DNA from: Methylobacterium sp. SyP6R
GTDB taxonomy: Bacteria > Pseudomonadota > Alphaproteobacteria > Rhizobiales > Beijerinckiaceae
Direction of reading: 5' to 3'
Assembly (NCBI RefSeq): GCF_019216885.1
Contig: NZ_JAAQRC020000001.1
Span: 5,521,501-5,585,500 of the forward strand
Length of the DNA stretch: 64,000 bases
Notes under the pieces: model-generated
The model's database searches: none
What the model was told of the DNA's origin: nothing
What the model saw: the letters and a program-made list of their open reading frames with translations, nothing else
Program-made: the position numbers and the translations under genes
Shown here: positions 8,228 through 17,100 of the stretch, piece by piece
Position numbering within the stretch: position 1 is the stretch's first letter
Layout: each line of letters starts with the position of its first letter

Positions 8228-9289
8228 TCACTCGGCAGGAGAATCGGCTTGGGTGCTTCGATTACCTGAAAGTCGCTGAAGGAATCGCCGGATGAAGTTT
8301 GTGTCCGGCACATCATCGGCATCGGTACTGCGCCCGGCCGGATGAAACGGGTCGGCGTGGCAGGTCGCACCAGCGACTGCTGCCAGGAACTGGACCGCCG
8401 CGACCATGCCGGGGGCGCCGGCCGCCAGGACGGTGTCGGCCGCCGTGAGCATCGGCAGATGCAAGGTCGGCCGGCCCGGCCGCGCATCGGCCGGCGGGGC
8501 CTCGCCGCTGCAGGTCAGGATCGCGGAGGCCCCGCGGTCGCGCAGCCAATCGAGCGCCGGGCGCATGTAGAGGTTGTGCGGGTGCCGCCCGCCGGCGACC
8601 ACCACCAGGTCGCGCTGCGGCTCGCGCAGGCGGCTCGCCCGCGCCACCGCCCAGGCCGGCGCCCAGCCGACCCCCGACGAGACGACGACGAGGCGCCCGC
8701 GCCCGAGCCGGTGGAAGGCGTGGCCGAACGGCCCCTCGATCGTCACCGCGTGGCCTGCGCCGATCCGCCGTCCGAGATGCGGCGAGACGGCGCCCCCGTC
8801 CTGGCGCCGGATCTGGAAGATCAGCTCGTTCAACTCGCCCGACCCGTCGGCGCGGAGCGTCGGGCTGTAATCCCGCGGCGGCAGGCCCGCGAAGGTGACC
8901 CGCACGTACTGCCCCGGCAGGTACACGAGGCGCTTGCGCAGGGCTACCGTGACCTCGACGATGTCGGGAGTCAGCGCGACCACGCTCTCGATGCTGCCGC
9001 GGCGCCGGACGGTGTCCGGCACCTCGTCGAACTCGATGACGGTTTCCGGCTCCGTCCCGGCGGCGAGCCGCGCCCGGCAGGCGAGCACGGTGTCGCCGAG
9101 ACGCGTGCCCGCATCGTCGACGGTCCCGGCATGGACCCGCACCCGGCAGGTGTCGCACTGCCCGGTGGCGCAATCGTGCGGGATGACCTGCCCGCCGGCG
9201 AGCGCGGCATCGAGCAGGGTCTGGCCGGCGCGGGCGGCGACGCGCCGGCCGTTGATCACGAGGGCGACCGGTCCGGCCATGGCCGGCAT
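8228..9289 (-). CDS. 2Fe-2S ferredoxin / FAD / NAD(P) oxidoreductase (phenol hydroxylase reductase type)
   Basis: A 353-residue electron-transfer protein with three domains: N-terminal plant-type ferredoxin (about 1-90) with CATGQCDTC and a fourth cysteine in LACRARL, an FAD-binding barrel (about 95-195) with RDYSPT, and an NAD-binding domain (about 200-310) with SSGVGWAPAWA. The family passes electrons from NAD(P)H to an oxygenase or other acceptor. The C-terminal 40 residues are unusual and low in similarity to the family. It starts seven bases after the cytochrome-b/EB_dh gene stop, so it probably reduces, or is reduced by, that haem protein. No oxygenase is nearby. Confidence 0.88.
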   Translation of the reverse strand: MPAMAGPVALVINGRRVAARAGQTLLDAALAGGQVIPHDCATGQCDTCRVRVHAGTVDDAGTRLGDTVLACRARLAAGTEPETVIEFDEVPDTVRRRGSIESVVALTPDIVEVTVALRKRLVYLPGQYVRVTFAGLPPRDYSPTLRADGSGELNELIFQIRRQDGGAVSPHLGRRIGAGHAVTIEGPFGHAFHRLGRGRLVVVSSGVGWAPAWAVARASRLREPQRDLVVVAGGRHPHNLYMRPALDWLRDRGASAILTCSGEAPPADARPGRPTLHLPMLTAADTVLAAGAPGMVAAVQFLAAVAGATCHADPFHPAGRSTDADDVPDTNFIRRFLQRLSGNRSTQADSPAE

Positions 9290-9296
9290 TTCCGGA

Positions 9297-11069
9297 TCAG
9301 CGCAGCAGGACTTCGACCGGCCGCATGTGCCGCGTGTGCCGCGTCTGCGTGTGGTCGAAGGCCGAGACGTAGAGGTAGAACGTGTTGCCGGGCAGGAAGT
9401 CGACGTCGTACTTGCTGCCGGTCGCGATCCTGCGCGAGGCCACCAGCGTCCAGTGGTCGTCGGCCCAGTGCGCCGCCGCCGAGATGCCGGCGCGGTCGCC
9501 GGTATAGCCGTCGGTGAGCAGCACGCCCGGCATCACCGTGCCGGCCGGGATCTCCGCGTCGAGGGCGGCGGAGTAGGGGACCGTCTCGCTCGCCTCGACC
9601 ATCCACCACCGGGCGCCCTCCGAGGCGCCGGCATCGGGCGACAGGTCGACGGTGCCGAGCGCCGCCACTGTGGCGCGCCAGTCCTTGGGCAGCCGCAGCG
9701 GCTCGACGGTGGCCGCGTAGCCGCCCGGGCCCTCGAACCGGAAGTTGTAGCGATAGGCGCTGGTGCCGGGATCGCCCCAGTAGCCGGCCTGGTAGCGGCC
9801 CTTGACCGCGCGCTCAGTTGCGGTCGGGTCGGTCGGCGGCCCGATATGCATGTCCTCGACCACGCCGAGCATGCCGCCCCGCGCCGCCTTCCACTGCCAC
9901 ATGTCGATGTAGCTACCGTCCGTGGTGTAGTGGTAACCGCGGCCGTTGAGCGGCGCCGGCGCGTCGGGCAGGGGCCGGGGGCCGAGATGGGTCGCGCCGC
10001 CGCTGCCGAAGGCGTCGGACCGCGAGAAGATCACCGCGAGCTTGTCCTCGTAATAGGCGGTCACGTCCGCCCGCGCGGCATCAGAGTCGAGGACGTGCCA
10101 GCCGTCCTCGCGCTTGATCAGCGGGACGCGCTTGAGCGACCGCGACGGGTCCCACCAGCGGAAGGCGAAGTAGACCTTGGCGTCGTCCCGCACGGCGCGG
10201 ATCTCGACGGTGGTCTCGCCGGTGCCGCCGAAATTGGCGCCCTGCATCGTCCGCACCGAGACCGGCCGGGCGGCGCGCCAGACCGGATCGTCGAGGAGCC
10301 GGCCGAGATCGGGACCGGTCGCCACCTTGTCGATCACCAGGGTGGAGCGGCCGGCAAGATCGGCCCATGCCAGAGCGGCGACGACCGGGACGCCGAGCGC
10401 GATCGCCCCCAGCAGGGGCCGGCGGCGGCGTAGACCCTCGTCCGCCAGGGGTGCCGGCCGGAACAGGCGCAGGAGCTGCCACAGGCCGCCGTACAGGAAA
10501 TGCGCCAGCGTGTGCACGGCGATGTAGGCGAGCGCGACCAGAGCCAGGGTGGCGTGGAGCCACACCACCCATCCGCCATAGCCGAGATAGAGCGCGACGC
10601 CGGTCGCCGTGAGGACCGCGACGACGGCGTAGATCAGCCAGTGCAGCGCGACGTTGACCGCGCCCCAGCGGGCCTTGCGCGCCGCCTTGGTCCGTCCGCC
10701 GACGCGCAGCGCGCGCAGGCGCGAGGGGCCGTTGCGGTCGGTGAGGCGGCCGCGCACCAGGTAGACGAGATAGGCGGTGATGCCGAAGAACAGGGTGAGG
10801 CCGGCCACGAAGTGGACGGTCCAGACCTCGCCCTGGGGCAGCAGGGGCGCCAGCAGCTTCGCGGTGCGGGCGACGGGCGCGTCGGCCGAGATGCGCAGGC
10901 CCGTGATCAGGCTCGCCACCATCGCGATCACGACGACCCAGTGGATCACGATCGTGCCCGTGTCGGAGCGCGGACGCGGATCGGGTTTTCCGGCCGGTGA
11001 AGCCTGCCGCCCGGAGACGGCTTCGCCGCGGCCGGACGGGTCCCGCGAGAGGGTCGACGAATCCGACAT
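9297..11069 (-). CDS. Cytochrome b561-type membrane domain fused to an ethylbenzene-dehydrogenase-like haem domain
   Basis: A 590-residue protein. The first about 240 residues form a cytochrome b-like membrane region with several hydrophobic helices and histidines (VIHWVVVIAMVASLITGLR, VHFVAGLTLFFG, HWLIYAVVAVLTATGVALY, HATLALVALAYIAVHTLAHF). After a further hydrophobic helix, the C-terminal half resembles the haem-binding gamma subunit domain of ethylbenzene/DMSO-reductase-family dehydrogenases (ANFGGTGETTVEIRAVRDDAKVYFAFRWWDPSRS and the closing GNTFYLYVSAFDHTQ). This suggests a membrane-anchored periplasmic haem electron carrier. The catalytic molybdenum subunit is absent from the window, so its partner is unknown. 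Confidence 0.8.
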   Translation of the reverse strand: MSDSSTLSRDPSGRGEAVSGRQASPAGKPDPRPRSDTGTIVIHWVVVIAMVASLITGLRISADAPVARTAKLLAPLLPQGEVWTVHFVAGLTLFFGITAYLVYLVRGRLTDRNGPSRLRALRVGGRTKAARKARWGAVNVALHWLIYAVVAVLTATGVALYLGYGGWVVWLHATLALVALAYIAVHTLAHFLYGGLWQLLRLFRPAPLADEGLRRRRPLLGAIALGVPVVAALAWADLAGRSTLVIDKVATGPDLGRLLDDPVWRAARPVSVRTMQGANFGGTGETTVEIRAVRDDAKVYFAFRWWDPSRSLKRVPLIKREDGWHVLDSDAARADVTAYYEDKLAVIFSRSDAFGSGGATHLGPRPLPDAPAPLNGRGYHYTTDGSYIDMWQWKAARGGMLGVVEDMHIGPPTDPTATERAVKGRYQAGYWGDPGTSAYRYNFRFEGPGGYAATVEPLRLPKDWRATVAALGTVDLSPDAGASEGARWWMVEASETVPYSAALDAEIPAGTVMPGVLLTDGYTGDRAGISAAAHWADDHWTLVASRRIATGSKYDVDFLPGNTFYLYVSAFDHTQTRHTRHMRPVEVLLR

Positions 11070-11781
11070 CCCCGATCCTTGGATAGTTGTTGCGGCCCGG
11101 CCGGAAGGTATTTCTGTACGGCTTAGCAGGGCCGCCGACGCTGCGCTACTGCCAAGTTTGCCGTTCCGGACTCCTTCATGCGATGTATTCTGCGGCGAAT
11201 GACGTCATACGGCCGTCGCATGGCGGCGGCCCGCATGAATCGGCCGGGTCACCGACGCTCAGCGGCTTCCGATATCGCGGGTCATGCATCGCAAATATTT
11301 CCGAGGCGGCGGCGAAGCGAGCCGGGATTCATTGCCCCGATCGCCAGTACGATGGTCGCGCGACGGCCGGCGGGGTTCATCCGGAGATGACGTCGTACCG
11401 TGTCTGCTGCGGGCGGCCGCATGGTACTGGCTCTGCCGTGGCCGTTGCTCCGATCCGCGGGCCGTGACCTGCGATGAGGTACCATCATCATCGAAGGGGC
11501 TGCTTCGATCATTGCGAGATTGGCGCACGACCGTTGTTATGTTGGTAAATGACTGATAAACGATCGTCTGAACAAAGAAATATTCGGGAAGAACTGGGAT
11601 GCACCCTGCAGTCCTCCAGCAATGCGTCGTGCCAGCGGCTAGCGAATCGGGCCTCTCTGCGGCATGTTCAATGCTCAATAAACTTATCGATGCGGCCGCC
11701 AATTAAAATGCCAATCAAATGAGACGCATAATTCACCGAGATGGTGATTAATAAAAATCGAAAATATTTCTGCATAACCAT

Positions 11782-11795
11782 TGATTGATATCAAA
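11782..11795. promoter_or_regulatory. FNR/FixK-like palindrome TTGAT-N4-ATCAA
   Basis: The sequence TTGATTGATATCAA matches the FNR/FixK consensus TTGAT-N4-ATCAA at all ten defined positions. It lies about 710 bp upstream of the cytochrome b/EB_dh gene start, far for direct activation, and in AT-rich DNA where chance matches are more likely. Functional status is uncertain. Confidence 0.35.
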
Positions 11796-11924
11796 TAAAT
11801 AGCAAAAATTGCGTAATTAATCTGGTGTGCCGGGGCGGGTGGCGCCATCGCGGGGTAGGTGTCAGGCCCCCTTCGCCAGCCCGGATAAGATGGGCCGACG
11901 AACGCGCGTACCCAAAAATACTCC

Positions 11925-11966
11925 GTGGATAACTATGGTGCGATAGTGGATAATTATGGTGCGATA
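11925..11966. repeat. Tandem 21-bp duplication
   Basis: GTGGATAACTATGGTGCGAT plus A at 11925-11945 is followed directly by a second copy at 11946-11966 with one C-to-T difference. No coding frame uses it. Confidence 0.85.
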
Positions 11967-12193
11967 GCTGAATCGAAGCATCAGGAAGTATAACAGCTCG
12001 TATCCCAGCGGCTACATCTGCTGTTTAAGGTGGAATGTAAAATTTATTTAATTTATGATTGATTATTGTTGATAAATTATTGCAATTGAAGTCACATATG
12101 GCAGGACGTATTTTGATGCAGGGCTCATATTTCTTCCTTTACGATTCGATAGCCAGCCGTTCATTGTATTGGTATTTTATAAAAATTATATAT

Positions 12194-12511
12194 TTATCTC
12201 TTTAAGAGAACGACAGCATACCAAAATAACAAGCAGCATGCTGGAAATATCAGAATAAAAAACTTCACGCGATTGGATTCTATCCAATTTATACAATTTA
12301 ATATATTTTTCTCGTTATTTAATATTATTATAGACGCACCAAATACGCATGGCAGCAAATTTGTAAGTATAAAAAACACGCATATCTTTGTATATAGATG
12401 AGGGGACGTAAGATTTTTATCAAGCGCAAATGCAAAAAATATTGCAAATATTTCCAACGCCACGATTATATAAGCGGCATTTTTTATGTAGTTTTTATTT
12501 AAAACGGACAT
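12194..12511 (-). CDS. Small AT-rich membrane protein, unknown
   Basis: A 105-residue frame starting MSVLNKNYIKN with three clear hydrophobic segments (about 12-30, 40-64 and 81-103) rich in Ile, Phe and Leu and containing cysteines. In DNA this AT-rich an open run of 105 codons is unlikely by chance, and the hydrophobic spacing looks selected. AGGA lies about 10 bases upstream of the ATG. Codon use (AAA, ATA, AAT, TTT) is wholly unlike neighbouring genes, pointing to recent transfer. I do not recognise a family. It could be an immunity or small inner-membrane protein, but nothing shown here decides this. Confidence 0.55.
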   Translation of the reverse strand: MSVLNKNYIKNAAYIIVALEIFAIFFAFALDKNLTSPHLYTKICVFFILTNLLPCVFGASIIILNNEKNILNCINWIESNRVKFFILIFPACCLLFWYAVVLLKR

Positions 12512-12876
12512 GAAAGCATGTTCCTGTGCACGACGAACAATTAAGGCGGGGACCGGTCACTCTAATATTTTTGAATAAATATATGGAAACCTTTTTGCGA
12601 TGATAGCGTGGCAGATCGCCGAATAATCACCATGTTTCTAGTCCACGTCAACGTGATTATGGATTTCCTGTCGCGATGCTAATGAATTATTATATTCTTA
12701 TAAAATTGCCCTCATGCAAACCATTGCAATATAGTGCAATCGATTGTCCCGCTGGATAATAGAAAATATTCCTAAAATCATAATTGCTGAAATTGATTTA
12801 CTTAAAATAACCTTACAATTATTTTTATGAAATATCGAATAATATTAATACAGACAATTGGAGAAGAGGCTTCAGT
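12512..12876. other. AT-rich gene-free stretch
   Basis: Continues the AT-rich segment. It holds the presumed promoter of the minus-strand membrane-protein gene. Only very short frames occur (for example ATGTTTCTAGTCCACGTCAA onward, 16 codons). No tRNA or attachment site was recognised. Confidence 0.5.
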
Positions 12877-13017
12877 ATGGCTAGCGGCCTCGCTTCTGAT
12901 TCGGTTTGCAGATCAGAAGAGATGACGATGTATCTTATCACCATCACCGTTATCCGCACGAATCGAGCCGTGAAGACCGTGGAGGCCCCGAACGTAGTGG
13001 TCTTCGGCGATGTCTGA
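12877..13017 (+). CDS. Possible 46-residue protein
   Basis: A small frame starting MASGLASDSVCRSEEMTMYL with GGAGAAGAGG 6 bases upstream of the ATG, a good ribosome binding site. The middle (MYLITITVIRTNRAV) alternates hydrophobic and polar residues like a beta strand. No family recognised. It lies at the exit from the AT-rich segment and ends just before the convergent cyclodeaminase gene. It may be a real small gene or a remnant. Confidence 0.35.
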   Translation: MASGLASDSVCRSEEMTMYLITITVIRTNRAVKTVEAPNVVVFGDV

Positions 13018-13125
13018 GCGCCTCAGGACGAGATCGTGGGCGTAACTGCCGATCACGCTTCCCCGGGACGGTCCACCGTCGCCCGTCCGGCACGCCACCC
13101 TCGTCGGCGGCGAGCCGGCGGGTCG

Positions 13126-14088
13126 TCAGCCCTCGCCCCGCTCCGCCGCGGCCTTGGCCGCGTCGAGCAGGAACTGGCCGATATACAGGTCCTGGAGCGC
13201 GATGCCGGAACTGTCGAAGACGGTGATGTCCTCGCGCGACGTGCGGCCGGGGCAGCGGCCTTCGAGCACCGCGCCGATCGGGGAGAGAACCAGTGCGCCG
13301 CTCTCGATCCGGTCGCGGACGTGCTGGAACTCGCCGATCTCGACCGATTGCGAGGGCAGGTCGCAGAACAGGCGCGCGGTCTCGTAGAGCTCCACCGGCA
13401 CTTCGTGCTTGCCGCGGGCGTCCGAGCCCATGCCGGCGATGTGCGTCCCGGGACGCACCCAGGCCGCCTCGAAGAGCGGCACGCGCGAGGGTGTGGCGGT
13501 GACGATCACGTCGGCGGCGCGGCAGGCCGCCTCCGCCGTCGAGAGCGAGACATCGAGGGCGACGCCCTGGTCCTCGAGCCGCTTGGCGAAGCCCTCGGCC
13601 TTCTCCCGCTCGCGGGCCACGACGTGGAGATGCGTCAGGGGCAGGATGCGGGCGAGCGCTCCGACCTCGTAGAGGGCCTGGTTGCCGGCGCCGAAGATCG
13701 CCAGCGTGCTGCTGTCGGGCCGGGCCAGGGCTTGGGCCGCCACCGCGTTGGCGGCGGCGGTGCGGTAGGCGTTGGCCGCGGCGGCCTCGACCACCGCGCC
13801 GATCCGCCCGCAATCCTGGTCGATCAGCAGGATCGTCGAGTTGTGGCGCGGCAGGCCCCGGGCGGGGTTGTTGTGCCAGAACGCCCCGACCTTGAGGCCG
13901 GCGAGTTCCGCGGTCGAGCCCGACTTGATCGAGAAGGTGTCGCGCGGGTCCGAGGCCCGGGCGATCACCGCCGGGAACACGGAGGCGCCGTCGGACGCCG
14001 CCGCGACCAGCGCCCGCCGCACGGGCTCGAACGCCGCCTCGTGCGAGATCAGGCGGGCGGACTGGGCTTCCGGAATGAACGTGGCCAT
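13126..14088 (-). CDS. Ornithine cyclodeaminase / mu-crystallin family NAD(P)-dependent enzyme
   Basis: A 320-residue protein with an N-terminal substrate domain (SIKSGSTAELAGLKVGAFWHNNPARGLPRHNSTILLID, where family members have K, G and H substrate contacts) and a Rossmann domain with GAGNQALYEVGAL near residue 150. The family includes ornithine cyclodeaminase, alanine dehydrogenase, ketimine reductase and iminosuccinate reductase, so the exact reaction cannot be fixed. It closes an operon after the FAD amine oxidase and aldehyde dehydrogenase genes; 15 bp separate it from the latter. The context suggests breakdown of an amine or amino acid through an imine or ketimine. Confidence 0.85.
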   Translation of the reverse strand: MATFIPEAQSARLISHEAAFEPVRRALVAAASDGASVFPAVIARASDPRDTFSIKSGSTAELAGLKVGAFWHNNPARGLPRHNSTILLIDQDCGRIGAVVEAAAANAYRTAAANAVAAQALARPDSSTLAIFGAGNQALYEVGALARILPLTHLHVVAREREKAEGFAKRLEDQGVALDVSLSTAEAACRAADVIVTATPSRVPLFEAAWVRPGTHIAGMGSDARGKHEVPVELYETARLFCDLPSQSVEIGEFQHVRDRIESGALVLSPIGAVLEGRCPGRTSREDITVFDSSGIALQDLYIGQFLLDAAKAAAERGEG

Positions 14089-14103
14089 CGCTGCGTCCTC
14101 GGT

Positions 14104-15570
14104 TCAGTCCTGTTGCCGGTAGAAGCCCAGGATGGCCTTGGTCTCCAGATATTCCTCAAGACCCTCGCGGCCGTATTCCCGGCCGTTGCCCGAGCGCTTG
14201 TAGCCGCCGAACGGGGCGTACGGGTCCCAATCGGGCGCGTTGAGGTGGACTTGGCCCGCCCGGATCTGCCGCGCCACCGCCCGGACCTGCTCCATGTCGG
14301 TGCCGTGCACGTGGGCGCCGAGACCGTAGATCGTGTCGTTGGCGATCGCCACCGCCTCCTCGACCGTGTCGTAGGGCAGGATCGCCAGGACGGGGCCGAA
14401 AATCTCCTCCTGGGCGATCGCCATGTCGCAGGCCACCTCGGAGAAGACGGTCGGCCGGGCGAAGAGGCCGGTGGTCAGGCCCTCGGGCCGCCCCGGCCCG
14501 CCGGCGACGAGCTTGGCGCCCTCCTCGATGCCGATCCGGATCATCTGCTGGATCCGGTCGTACTGCGCCCGGTTGGCGATCGCCCCGTGGGTCGTCTCCT
14601 CGCGGCGCGGGTCGCCGACCACGAATCCCTCTGCGGTCTTGGCCGCCAGGGCTTCGACCTCGGCGAGACGCGCGCGGGGCACCAGCATCCGGGTGGGGGC
14701 GCTGCAGGACTGGCCGAGGTTGCGCATCGCTGCCGCGACGCCGAGCGGGATGCAGCGGGCGAGATCGGCGTCCGGCAGCACGATGTTGGGCGACTTGCCG
14801 CCGAGCTCCTGGCCGACGCGCTTGACGGTGGGAGCCGCGGCCTGTGCGACGAGGACACCGGCCCGGGTCGAGCCGGTGATCGAGATCATGTCGACCTCCG
14901 GATGGACGCTGAGCGCCTCGCCGACCACCGGCCCGGTGCCGTTGACGAGGTTGAACACGCCGGCCGGGCAGCCGGCCTCGTGCATCACCTCGGCGAAGAG
15001 CAGGGCGCTCAAGGGCGACAGCTCGCTCGGCTTGAGCACCACCGTGCAGCCCGCCGCGAGCGCCGGGCCGACCTTGGCGGTGATCTGGTAGAGCGGCCAG
15101 TTCCAGGGCGTGATCAGCCCGCAGACGCCGATCGCCTCGCGGGCGATGGCGGTGGTCCCGCGCTGCGACAGGAAGGGATAGGTCGCCAGCAGGTCGCGGG
15201 CGACCCGCAGATGCGCCGCGGCGAGCGGCACTTGCGCCTGGCGCGCGTAGGTGATGGGCGCGCCCATCTCGGCGGACAGCGCCTGGGCGAACAGCTCCAG
15301 CCGCTCCATCACCAGCCCGTGGACGCGGTCGAGGAGGGCCGCGCGCTCGGCCGGCGCCGTCCGCGACCAGGCCGGGAAGGCCCGCCGGGCCGCAGCCACC
15401 GCGTGCTCGACGTCTTGCGTGCCGCAGAGCGCGATCTCGGCGATCACCGTCTCGTTCGCCGGATCGACGACGCCGACGCGCTCGAGGCCGGCCGGCTCGC
15501 GCCACGCCCCGTCGCTGTAGAAGCGGCCGAGCATGCCGGCCTCGGTCAGATGCCGAAGGGGATCGGTCAT
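14104..15570 (-). CDS. NAD(P)-dependent aldehyde dehydrogenase
   Basis: A 488-residue ALDH-superfamily enzyme. Visible signatures: TPWNWPLYQITAK (catalytic Asn), KPSELSPLSA (NAD-binding Lys), ITGSTRAGVLVA, the general-base glutamate in QELGGKSP, the catalytic cysteine in NLGQSCSAPTRM, and EEIFGPVLAI. Length is normal. The ATG overlaps the stop of the FAD oxidase gene (ATGA). It presumably oxidises the aldehyde released by the oxidase to an acid. Substrate is not readable from sequence. Confidence 0.92.
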   Translation of the reverse strand: MTDPLRHLTEAGMLGRFYSDGAWREPAGLERVGVVDPANETVIAEIALCGTQDVEHAVAAARRAFPAWSRTAPAERAALLDRVHGLVMERLELFAQALSAEMGAPITYARQAQVPLAAAHLRVARDLLATYPFLSQRGTTAIAREAIGVCGLITPWNWPLYQITAKVGPALAAGCTVVLKPSELSPLSALLFAEVMHEAGCPAGVFNLVNGTGPVVGEALSVHPEVDMISITGSTRAGVLVAQAAAPTVKRVGQELGGKSPNIVLPDADLARCIPLGVAAAMRNLGQSCSAPTRMLVPRARLAEVEALAAKTAEGFVVGDPRREETTHGAIANRAQYDRIQQMIRIGIEEGAKLVAGGPGRPEGLTTGLFARPTVFSEVACDMAIAQEEIFGPVLAILPYDTVEEAVAIANDTIYGLGAHVHGTDMEQVRAVARQIRAGQVHLNAPDWDPYAPFGGYKRSGNGREYGREGLEEYLETKAILGFYRQQD

Positions 15571-16844
15571 TGGAAGCGGTCCTTCAGGCGGTAATAGGCG
15601 CCGACCACCGGCAGGAACCAGGGCGGGCCGAAATGGCCGGGAATCGCCGGCCAGGCGAACTGGCTCCAGGGGTTCAGCTCGGCGCGACCATCCATGACCT
15701 CGGCCATGATGGTGCCCATCAGGGTCGACATCTGGGTGCCGTGGCCGCTGTAGCCCATCGAGTAGTAGATGCCGTCGCGCTCGCCGGCCCGGGGAAGACG
15801 GTCGCGGGTCATGTCGACCATGCCGCCCCAGCAATAGTCGATGCGGACCTTGGTCAATTCGGGGAAGACGTCGTGCAGGGCGGCGCGCAGGATTTCGCCG
15901 CTCTTCTCGTCCGAGGCCGGGTTCGAGACCGCGAAGCGGGCGCGTCCCCCGAACAGAAGCCGGTTGTCGGGGGTGGTGCGGAAGTAGTTGACGAGGTTCT
16001 TGGTGTCGGTCGCGTTGCGGCGGCGCGGGGTGAGCCGGTCGAGCATCTCCACCGGCAGCGGCTCGGTGACGATGAGGAAGGCGCCGACCGGGACGATGCG
16101 CCGGCGCACCCAGCCGAGCGGACCGGCCTGCGAGATGCCGCTGGCGAGCAGAACCTGCTTCGCCCGCACCGTGCCCTTGGGCGTGCCGACGAGGTGGCCG
16201 CCGCCCGGCGCCGCCTTCAGGCTCGTCATCGGAGTGCGCTCGTGGACGGCGACGCCGCGGCGCGCCGCGGCCTCGGCCAGCCCACGGACGAAGCGGCCGA
16301 CATGCAGGGCGGCGCTCTTGCGGTAGATCAGGCCGCCGTAATAGCGCTGCGACCCGATCTCGGCCGGCAGATCGGCGCGGCTCACCATCTCGGTGTCGGG
16401 ATCGACGGTGGCGGCGAGCAGTTCCTGGCTGCGCGCCAGCTTGTCGTAATGCTCGGGCTTCGCCGCGAGCTTGATCTTGCCGACCCGGGCGAAGCTGCAA
16501 TCGATCGCCTCTTCCCGCACCAGGCGCTCGACCGTGTCGACGCCGGCATCGAAGGCGCGATACAGCGTGTTGGCGACATCCGGGCCGAGCTTGCCCGAGA
16601 GGGTGGCGTAATCCTGCGCAAAGCCGTTGTTGCACATGCCGCCGTTGCGGCCCGAGGCGGCGTTGCCGATCGTGTCGGCCTCCAGGAGGACGACGCGGGC
16701 GCCCTTCTTGGCGAGCGCCAGGGCGGCGGAGGAGCCGGTCAGGCCGCCGCCGATCACCGCGACGTCGCAGGTGCCCTCGACGGGTCCCTGAGCGCCGCCC
16801 GAAAACGGCGTCGACGTGTCCAGCCAATAGGAAGTGAGCTTCAT
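15567..16844 (-). CDS. FAD-dependent amine/amino acid oxidase (DAO family, PuuB-like)
   Basis: A 425-residue flavoprotein with the dinucleotide fold VIGGGLTGSSAALALAKKGARVVLLEA near residue 30 and the GRNGG segment of PuuB/gamma-glutamylputrescine oxidase-like enzymes. It ends with a DAO C-terminus (YYSMGYSGHGTQMSTLMG). Such enzymes oxidise a C-N bond to give an aldehyde, an amine and H2O2. First gene of the FAD oxidase, aldehyde dehydrogenase and cyclodeaminase-like operon. Polyamine or modified amino acid breakdown is plausible but not proven. Confidence 0.85.
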   Translation of the reverse strand: MKLTSYWLDTSTPFSGGAQGPVEGTCDVAVIGGGLTGSSAALALAKKGARVVLLEADTIGNAASGRNGGMCNNGFAQDYATLSGKLGPDVANTLYRAFDAGVDTVERLVREEAIDCSFARVGKIKLAAKPEHYDKLARSQELLAATVDPDTEMVSRADLPAEIGSQRYYGGLIYRKSAALHVGRFVRGLAEAAARRGVAVHERTPMTSLKAAPGGGHLVGTPKGTVRAKQVLLASGISQAGPLGWVRRRIVPVGAFLIVTEPLPVEMLDRLTPRRRNATDTKNLVNYFRTTPDNRLLFGGRARFAVSNPASDEKSGEILRAALHDVFPELTKVRIDYCWGGMVDMTRDRLPRAGERDGIYYSMGYSGHGTQMSTLMGTIMAEVMDGRAELNPWSQFAWPAIPGHFGPPWFLPVVGAYYRLKDRFQ

Positions 16845-17000
16845 CGCGGCACCGGAAGATTGGAAAACAGGGAGGCGGCGCCGGTCGACGCCGCGTTCGG
16901 CCTCGGCATCATTTCACCGGCCGCGAACGGCCGGCGGTTCGGCGGCGACAATGACGCAGGAGCAGGCTGATCAGCAGCATCGTCGGGCCACTTCAGGTTG

Positions 17001-17100
17001 GAGCATTTTCCGACGAAGCGGATACCGGTTCGTCGCAGAAGATGCGGCAAAATCGAAGACGAGAGAGCTTCGCGATTGCAGCGCGATCGTGAAGTGCTCT
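17001..17100. repeat. Palindromic intergenic repeat ending in GAGCATTT / AGTGCTC
   Basis: About 100 bp opening GAGCATTTTCCGACGAAGCG and closing GAAGTGCTCT, imperfectly inverted, with inner stems such as CGACGAA/TTCGTCG. A related fragment is at about 39110-39170. The last bases run into the stop codon of the minus-strand acetyltransferase. It fits the abundant REP-like repeats of Methylobacteriaceae (inference). Confidence 0.65.

Larger units (their letters stand above)
11070..12193. other. Gene-free stretch, GC-rich then turning AT-rich
   Basis: From 11070 to about 11530 base composition is ordinary, and the open frames there lack recognisable features. From about 11530 the DNA becomes strongly AT-rich (runs such as AAATTTATTTAATTTATGATT broken only by short GC patches). 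It contains a tandem duplication at 11925-11966 and an FNR/FixK-like palindrome at 11782-11795. The promoter of the minus-strand cytochrome operon should lie in its first few hundred bases, but no clear -35/-10 pair was identified. Confidence 0.6.

Noticed and set aside
11259..11702. 147-codon minus-strand frame
   Set aside because: No ribosome site or family features, low-complexity composition, and it crosses the composition boundary; treated as chance.
16999..17100. Terminator or small RNA gene after the FAD oxidase region
   Set aside because: The sequence matches the dispersed repeat seen again at 39106-39172, so a repeat is the better explanation.
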